A stretch of DNA of 64,000 nucleotides, taken from positions 992,001 through 1,056,000 of the forward strand of contig NC_092409.1 of assembly GCF_009017415.1 (NCBI RefSeq), read 5' to 3'. A program made the position numbers and the translations under genes. Source of the DNA: Aspergillus flavus. Lineage: Eukaryota > Ascomycota > Eurotiomycetes > Eurotiales > Aspergillaceae. This document shows, in pieces, positions 56,513-64,000 of this stretch. The notes beneath the pieces are model-generated. The model worked only from the letters and a program-made list of their open reading frames with translations. It had not been told where the DNA came from and searched no databases. Each line of letters begins with the position of its first letter. Positions within the stretch are counted from its first letter, which is position 1.

Positions 56513-57529
56513 ATGAGCGAGATCCTAGTGATAACCTGCCCCAGTGGCAAACAATGCTCCCTCCTCATCCCTCTCCTCTACAACAAGGGCAAATTCCACC
56601 TCCGTCTCGCCGCACACTCTGAAGCCTCGGCTCAAAAGCTCAAGGCTCAGTACCCAGACGCCGACGTCGTAACAACAGACCTCCAGTCCCTATCTGACTG
56701 CCGCAAGCTCCTCCACGGCGCAACGGCCATCAACGCCGTCCTGCCAAGTCTACACTCTCACGAGAAAGAAATCGGTTTCAATCTGATCGATGCGACCGTT
56801 GCTGAGTCCCGGCGTGAGGGAAATGTAATTAAGCATTTCGTTTTCTCGAGCGTTCTTGGGACACAGCATCGGAATTTGCTGCAGCATGATTTGAAGAGTT
56901 ATGTTGAGGAACGACTGTTTTTGAGTCCGCTTGATTGTTGGACTATTCTTAAGCCGACCAATGTAAGTGCTTATACTGCTTCTTCTACACTATACAGTGA
57001 TGGGTACTGACGAATTGAAAAGTTCCTAGACGCCTACCCCGTCGCGGCCCTAGCAGCACAGGAACACCCCGTTCTCGAAAAATGGTGGAAACCAGAACAC
57101 GCAAATAGCGTGATCGCCCTCGCTGATCTAGCCGAAGCATCAGCCAAAGTGCTGAACGAGAGGGAAAAGCACTATCTAGCCGAATATCCCCTCTGCTCGA
57201 CCATGCCCATCTCCGAGACGGAGATTATTCAAATCATTGAGAAGCGCATTGGGAAGAAGATCGAGCTGAAGACGCCTTCTTTTGAGACTGGCGTTAATAA
57301 GCTTATTAGGGCTTTGTATGGTGGGGAGGAGAAGGGGGATGGGGAGTTGGGGCTTGGGCTGGCGAGTGAGGGTGATTTACGGGGTGATCTTGTTCGGGAT
57401 ACGGTTGAGCATTTGATTTTGTTTTATAATCGGCGTGGGTTGAAGGGAAGTCCGAATGTTTTGAGGTGGCTGTTGGGGAGGGAGCCGACTTCTGTTGTTC
57501 AGTGGGTTGATGGGACTGCTCTGGCATGA
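56513..57529 (+). CDS. NmrA-like NAD(P)-binding protein, 318 aa
   Basis: Exons 56513-56962 and 57023-57529 with a 60-nt GT-AG intron; the join is LKPTN-FLDAYPV. The Rossmann start EILVITCPSGKQCSLLIPLL has a modified Gly motif (TCPSGKQ in place of TGATGxQG), so cofactor binding may differ. Further NmrA text: RLAAHSEASAQKL, DADVVTTDLQSL, ATAINAVLPSL, VIKHFVFSSVLG and ALADLAEASAKVL. NmrA-like proteins include both redox sensors and isoflavone-reductase-type enzymes, and similar genes occur in several fungal clusters. It lies next to the PKS gene and shares a promoter with the SDR. Confidence 0.85.
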
Positions 57530-58231
57530 ACTGAATTTTACGTTATGATGGGGTTGTAGATGCAATTATTTAGTCTCCTGTGTTTAATTCAGTTATATGA
57601 TCAAATTGCAGAGCCTTAGAGTTACCGTGTTTACTACAAGATAGCTGCATGTAGGAGGCTGAGCATGAGCCGCATCACTAGGAGATCTTAACGATCGATG
57701 ATAGCAGTACTTTGGAAAGAACAATGATTTCCGTTATACTCTACTAAATGGATTGTTATTATAGGTAAGATGCAGAGTGTTCTCCAAGGGATTCTGCAGT
57801 TAATTTCACACATAACATGGTGTAGATTGGCAACTGACGAAGTAAGGCAGTCATCCCAAAATAACACCAAAAAGAAAGAAGAGATACACAAAGAAAGAAA
57901 CAAGAGAAAGCCAAGAAAGAGGCTGAGCCTGTCACCCACTGTCGGACAATCTTTTCAAGCAGTACTTTTCTCCGGAGTGGTAAAGTTAGGGCTGCAGGAT
58001 TCTGGCCCCCATGTGGCAAGAGCATCAGCAAAGACCCGGAGTATGGGGATTTCAATCCAATCAGCGTTGTCAGAATTCTTTATTCCTAATACTATCTACT
58101 GTATGATGAACCCAGCTATATATCAGACTCATATATTTACACCCCTTGATCCCACAGACTACTAGCTTCCAAGCAACATCAAACAAGAAATCTCAACTTT
58201 TTCATTATACCCCTGTGGCCCAGCATTCAAC
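57530..58231. promoter_or_regulatory. PKS promoter
   Basis: Two cluster motifs, CCGGAGTGGT (57972-57981) and CCGGAGTATG (58036-58045), lie 260 and 196 bp upstream of the PKS ATG. No gene is seen. Confidence 0.5.
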
Positions 58232-61200
58232 ATGGTCAACTCTGGCTCGAACATCAAATCCGAGAGTCTTACTCTGGTCTTTGGACCTCAGGATCCCAAC
58301 CTCGACAACACATTCTTACAGTCACTCCGGACAACCCTGCTCGAGACACCAGAGCTGCAGTGGATTCTGGAGACCTTGACACAATTACCACAGGAATGGC
58401 AAAAGATCTCAGATGCCCATTCAGAGCTAGCGGCATTCCAGGGCCAGAGATATCTGCAGCTACTTAACGAATGGGTCAGAAGAGGCACACTACCCTCAAA
58501 CCTGTTTCCACTGCCTAACATACTCGTTACCCCGTTGGTTGTCACGACCCAATTGGCACAGTACACGAAGTTTATAACACAGCTCAACCCGGGGATCACA
58601 TCAAATGACAGCCTTCGGGGGGCTTTAAAACTTGACACGGAGACGGCCGGTCTCTGCACTGGACTCATCAGCTCAGCTGCAGTGGCAATCTCTGAGACTC
58701 TGGCAGAGCTACAAAAGCATGGCGCTGCCGCTATTCGCATTGCCACCGCTATCGGGGCTTTGGTGGATGCAGGAGATTCAGAGCGTGAAGACGGAGACAA
58801 ATGGGAGTCGTTGGCTGTTGGATGGACTGCCCATGGCACGGAGAGCAAATTGGAAAGCATTGTAGACGGTTTCCCAGAGGTATGTGACCCTATATAAGCC
58901 CGACTTAGATGAGGCTAGGCTAACAGATTGTACAGGCATATGTATCGGTCATTTCCGAAGCCCGCCTAGCCACCCTCACTGTGTTGAAGGCTGATACACC
59001 TGAGCTGTTGGAGAAGCTAAAGGCTGCTGGAGTCATCTTCACGAAAACCGCCTTGCGTGGGCCATTCCATTGCGGGAAGCGCAAGGATCAGGCGGCTTCC
59101 CTCCTGCAACTCTTTGACTCAGACCCATCTTTTCAATTCCCACACGCTTCTCAACTCGCCTTCAGCACGCGCTCTGCCGATAGCGGCAAATTCCGAATCG
59201 AGGACAAACTTCACCATGCGGCTGCCCGAGCTATGCTGACCGACAAGGCTGATTGGCATAAACTCTTCACGGCGCTGCATGAGTCGACCTCTACTCGCCC
59301 ATCTCTCACCATCTGCTTCGGAAGCCAGCGCTTCGTGCCGCAGTGGTTCCTACGCAAACTCGGCCCGAAACTGGCGTATGCCGCCGATCTTGATGCTAAC
59401 CCCGGCCAATTACCCCCAGCACTAGGCGCTCTGTTAGGACCCATTGAGGATGACGCCATTGCCGTAGTCGGTATGGCCTGTCACTTCCCCGGTGGAAGTG
59501 ACCTCGATGAGTTCTGGGACACGATATGCGCGGCTGAATCACAGTGCACTGAGGTGCCTACAGATCGCATCAATTTCGATTACGCTGCCTGGCGCGAGAA
59601 CAATGAGAAGAGAAAGTGGTTTGGTAACTTCGTCCGTGACTATGATGCCTTTGACCACAAGTTCTTCCAGAAGAGTCCACGCGAAACGGTATCCAGCGAT
59701 CCGCAGCATCGAATGATGTTGCAGGTGGCCTACCAGGCTGTGCAACAGTCTGGATACTTCAGTAAAGCAGCGATTGACCAGCACGTCGGTTGCTACGTGG
59801 GTATCGGAGTGGTGGACTACGAGAATAATGTTGCCTGCCATGCACCTACAGCGTATACTGCCACGGGCAACCTCAAGTCGTTCGCTGCCGGAAAGATCAG
59901 TCACTTCTTTGGCTGGAGTGGTCCAGGTGTTACCATTGACACAGCCTGCTCGTCGTCTGCCTTGGCCGTTCATCATGCCTGCAACGCTATCCTGAACGGT
60001 GAATGCAATGCTGCTCTTGCTGGTGGTGTCAACGTGATGACGAGCCCAGAGTGGTACCAGAACCTCGATGGAGCCTCCTTTCTCAGTCCTACCGGACAGT
60101 GTAAGCCGTTTGATGAAGCCGCCGATGGCTACTGTAGAGGTGAAGGCGCTGGCGCTGTTTTCCTAAAGAAGCTATCTGCCGCAATGGAAGATGGCGACCA
60201 GGTTCTAGGTGTTATCAGGGGATCCTCTGTGAACCAAAACGCAAATTGCTCGGCTATCACCGCCCCAAGTGTTCAGTCCCTCACCGGCGTTTTCAACACC
60301 GTTCTGCGCAAGGCTAGACTGGATCCTAAGCAAATCTCCGTGGTCGAGGCACATGGTACTGGCACACAGGTCGGTGATCGTGCAGAGTACGACAGTGTTC
60401 GCAGGGTGTTGGGCGGACCGGGTCGCGCGGAACCTCTTTCCCTGGGTTCGGTCAAGGGCCTCATCGGCCATTTGGAGTGTGCCTCCGGTGTAGCTGCTTT
60501 GATCAAAGTGCTTTTGATGATTCAAAATGGCGCAATTCCTCCGCAGTCTAGCTTCCGTACCATCAGCTCTAAACTCGACGCGTCGCCCTTGGATAATATC
60601 GAGATCTCCACTTGTCTCAGGCCTTGGGCGACGGGCTCCCGCGCGGCGCTCATCAACAACTACGGCGCATCTGGCTCGAACGCGTCGCTTGTCATCACAC
60701 AGGCGGACCATGCGGAGGTTCAGAGTGAAGCTCCTAGGGTGGTCGAGGCATTTGCTGGCAAGCGTCCATTCTGGTTCTCTGGTATAGATGACCAGTCTTT
60801 GCGATCGTACGCCGCAAAGATGGTCCGCTTCCTTCAAACGAGGAAACCGAATGACAACCGCTTTACAATTGATAATCTATCCTATCAATTGGCGCGCCAA
60901 TCGAACCGATCTCTCGGACAGTCGCTCATCTTTAGCTGCGCGTCCGTTGCCGAGCTCGAAGCGAAACTCGCCAGCTTCGCAGACGGATGGAGCGAGCTGA
61001 AATCTACTCAGCGACAACAGTCATCTCGTCCAGTCATTTTGTGTTTTGGTGGCCAAAAATCCAACTTTGTCGGCTTAGACCGTGAGGCCTACGACCACTT
61101 CAAAGTACTCCGTACTCACCTCGACCAATGTCACGAGATATGTCTATCTCTTGGTCTTGGTGGAATCATTCCCGCTATCTTTGAGCGGACTCCCAGAAGT

Positions 61201-64000
61201 AGCATTGTCGAGTTGCAGACCATGCAGTTTGCGCTGCAGTACTCGTGCGCCAAGAGCTGGATTGACAGTGGTGTTCAGGTCGCTGCGCTGGTGGGCCACA
61301 GCTTCGGGGAGCTCACTGCTATGTGCGTCTGTGGGACGCTCTCCGTCAGGGATACTTTAAAAATGATTGTTGGGCGCGCTCGTCTCCTTGAGGAGAAATG
61401 GGGCCTGGACCGTGGCTCCATGATGGCTGTCGATGGTGAGTTAGAGAGCATCCAAAAATTGCTGCGCGAGACCAACGCCGCACACACGACAGAGCCACCT
61501 GTCAATATCGCCTGCTTCAACGGTCCCCGCCAATTTACCCTCGCGGGCACATCGAAGGCGATGGCTGTTGTTAAGCAGACTCTGTCGAGCAACCCATTTT
61601 TCTCGAGTATCAAAGCGAAGCAGCTGGATACCACCCACGCCTTCCACTCTGTTCTGGTGGACCCTCTAGTCCCCGAACTTGAGAAGCTCGGTGAGGACTT
61701 GATCTTCCGCAGTCCAGTCATTCCACACGAGAGAGCCACCCAGGAGGCGATCAGGGACCCGCCGGCTTTCAACGTCTTTGCCTCTCACATGAGAGACCCC
61801 GTTTATTTCGACCAGGCAGTCCAACGGCTGGCCCAGAAATACCCTTCCAGCATCTGGCTCGAAGCTGGCTCTGGCTCAGGTGTTACTGCACTTGCCAGTA
61901 GAGCGGCCGGATCCTGTGGTATGGTCTTCCAATCAATCAACATCACCGGCTCCGGAGCAGTACAGAATGTGGCAGATGCTACCTTCAACCTATGGAAAGA
62001 AGGTCTGAACGTTTCTTTCTGGGGGCATGTTGGACAGACTGTTAAATCCCTTCTCCTCCTGCCACCATATCAGTTTGCAAAAACGAGACATTGGCTCGAG
62101 CGCCGCAAGCCGGAGGTCAAGGAAGCAGCCCCCGTGGCTCCTTGGCCGAAGTCACCGAAAGGGCTTTGGACATTTATGGGCTTCCAGGATAGTGGCAACA
62201 CTCACGCCCGCTTCCAAATTCATTCTACCTCGGATGAATTCAAGAAGTATGTCGGTGCTCATCTCGTCGCACAAACAGCACCGATCTGCCCCAGCATGTT
62301 CCAGCACGTTATGGCCAGGGAGGCACTGGTGAGCCTACTGGAGGGCTCGGATATCATCCCCGAACTAGAGAATATGGAGAATGATGCACCGTTGTGCCTC
62401 GACGAGTCTAGGTTTGTCTGGCTTGATGCGCACAGAACCGATAGTGAATCGACTAGCTGGGAGTTCCGCATCACCAGCGTAGACAAAGACAACGCGGGAA
62501 GCAATGCGACCCAGCATGTTTCAGGCCGACTGCTGTTCCGCTCCCTTGGTGATTCCACGAGCGTCTTCACCACGTTTGAACGCCTGGTGAATCGCCGACG
62601 TCCTCTTGACCTGCTGGACGGGCAAGAGGCGGAGGATGTGATCCAGGGCAGCCGTAACATTTACAAGGTCTTTGCACCCGTTGTGCAGTACAATGATGAT
62701 AGCTACAAGGGCTTGCAAAAGCTCGCTGCTAGTGGCAACGAGTCAGCGGGGCGGATCGTCAAGCAAGATGCGGAACAAACTATCCTCAGCGTGGGACTCG
62801 CTGACACATTCTGCCAAGTAGCTGGCATCTATTTAAACTGTATGGCCGAGTGTGAGGACGGCAAGATGTACTTGTCCAATCGTGTCGAGAGATGGATCCG
62901 CTCCCCTAACGTCCCATTGGACTCGCGACCAAATCAATGGGAGGTGCACGCGATACATAATCGCCCATCTCCCAAGGCGTATGTGAGTGACTTGTTCGTC
63001 TTTGACTCTGCTACCGGCAAGTTGGTGTGGGTTATTATTGGCCTCCACTTTGTTGAAGTGTCTATCGCCGGCATGTCTCGCCTTTTGGGACGTTACACTG
63101 GTGTCCAGTCTACACAGCAAGTGGCAGCTTTAGCTCCCGAGCCTCTCCCAGTGCTGCCTGGTATTGCCTCTCCCGCTGCTGTCCCAGTCGCAAAGCCACC
63201 TGCGAACAAGCCCAAGACAAAGACGTCTACCAGCTCACCGACGAAGAAGGCTCCGGGCCGTGATGTCTTGAACGGTGTCCGGGAGCTGTTCTGTAACTTG
63301 CTTGGTCTCGAACCAGAGGACATCCGGCCTGGTTCGGATCTCGTTGAGCTGGGCATCGACTCGCTGCTAGCTATGGAGGTCGCCCGAGAGGTGGAGAAGG
63401 CGTTCAGCATCAAGTTCGAACTCGAGGAGCTTATGCAAATGACCGATGTCCGGAGCTTAGTGAACTGCATTCAAGCGAGCATGGGTGCATCCGACTCTTC
63501 CACGACAGACGGAGATCTCAGCGATGGCTTTGACGAGGCTTCAGCAGCCGGGATCCAAACTCCGCCAAGTGAGCCTGCTGAAGACGTCAAGATTCCCAGT
63601 ATTGGTAGTGCGCCAATCACTGGACACCTCTCTGCTGATTCCATCATCGAGGCTTTTACTGAAACCAAGCTTCTAACCGATCAGTTTATCGAGCAAAATG
63701 GCCTCTCTGGGTACTCCAACTACGTTCAGCCAAAGCTGACTGAGTTGGTCGTGGCCCACACACTCGACGCCTTTGACCAATTGGGCTGCTCCCTACGTTC
63801 TGTACAGGAGGGCCAGATTATCAAGCGACTCCCCTATCTTCCAAAGCATGACAAAGTAATAGCTGTTTTGACTGGTCTTTTGGAGAAGGCTCGTCTCATC
63901 GACTTAGATGGCTCGACCATGATTCGGACAGCGGTACCCTTGCCAACCAAGTCCGCTCCGCAACTGCTCCAGGAGCTCCTACACGAGTATCCCGAGCATG
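58232..64000 (+). CDS. Non-reducing polyketide synthase (SAT-KS-AT-PT-ACP-CMeT...), 3' end outside window
   Basis: Exon 1 is 58232-58879; a 56-nt GT-AG intron spans 58880-58935; exon 2 is open to the window edge, so about 1,905 of an expected 2,500-2,800 residues are visible. SAT: C142 (GLCTGL) and H261 (GPFHCG). KS about 388-805: C554 (DTACSSS), H689 (VEAHGTGT) and the GHLECASG His. AT about 915-1270: S1005 (GHSFGE). PT about 1288-1602: H1325 (VGAHLVAQTAPICP) and D1506 (GLADTFCQV). ACP about 1660-1731: S1692 (LGIDSLLAMEV). From about 1770 the text (FIEQNGLSGYSNYVQPKLTE) is the start of a C-methyltransferase. PKSs with this order usually end in a reductive domain and release a C-methylated aromatic aldehyde such as 3-methylorcinaldehyde. 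All visible active-site residues are intact. Confidence 0.95.

Overview
The window looks like a chromosome segment from a filamentous ascomycete, most likely an Aspergillus or close Eurotiales relative. Genes carry short introns (about 50-140 nt) with GT-AG or GC-AG ends. Dispersed 5S rRNA genes start ACATACGACC. There is a maltose permease/maltase/regulator trio of the MAL type known from Aspergillus, and fungal families such as HsbA, FSH1 and NR-PKS are present. I rebuilt all spliced models by hand from splice sites, reading frame and family fit; none is confirmed by transcripts.

Layout. 0-9 kb: a hypothetical protein, two secreted Cys-rich repeat proteins (one with PAN-like ends and a cysteine in nearly every heptad, one with about 33 repeats of 19 residues) and a PEP4-type aspartic protease between them. 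11-14 kb: an HsbA-type cell-surface protein and an FKBP12 isomerase with six exons. 14.5-20.7 kb: the MAL cluster, with permease and maltase divergent from one promoter that holds a CGGN8CGG site, then a Zn2Cys6 regulator. 21.5-37.3 kb: a gene-poor, decaying stretch. It holds a CaiB/BaiF CoA-transferase relic, a tandem pair of small secreted CVNH-like genes (intact), a 5S pseudogene, a large kinase-domain pseudogene with four lesions, two broken MDR dehydrogenases and two good 5S rRNA genes. 38.4-42.1 kb: an amino-acid permease, a 12-bp tandem repeat, a 59-nt A tract and a small hypothetical gene.

44-64 kb: a polyketide biosynthetic gene cluster that runs off the right edge. In order it has a Zn2Cys6 regulator, a small Lys-rich protein, a TropB-type FAD monooxygenase, an FSH1 hydrolase, an MFS exporter, a YCII protein, a 2OG-Fe(II) dioxygenase, a classical SDR, an NmrA-like oxidoreductase and an NR-PKS (SAT-KS-AT-PT-ACP-start of CMeT visible). 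Known relatives suggest the PKS makes a C-methylated aromatic aldehyde, the FAD enzyme dearomatises it by hydroxylation, and the 2OG enzyme oxidises the ring methyl. That trio is the tropolone nucleus signature (TropA/B/C), while the FSH1 and SDR also recall citrinin and azaphilone pathways. A motif of the form YCGGAGT(A/T/G)N recurs in most promoters of this cluster and is a candidate site for its regulator.
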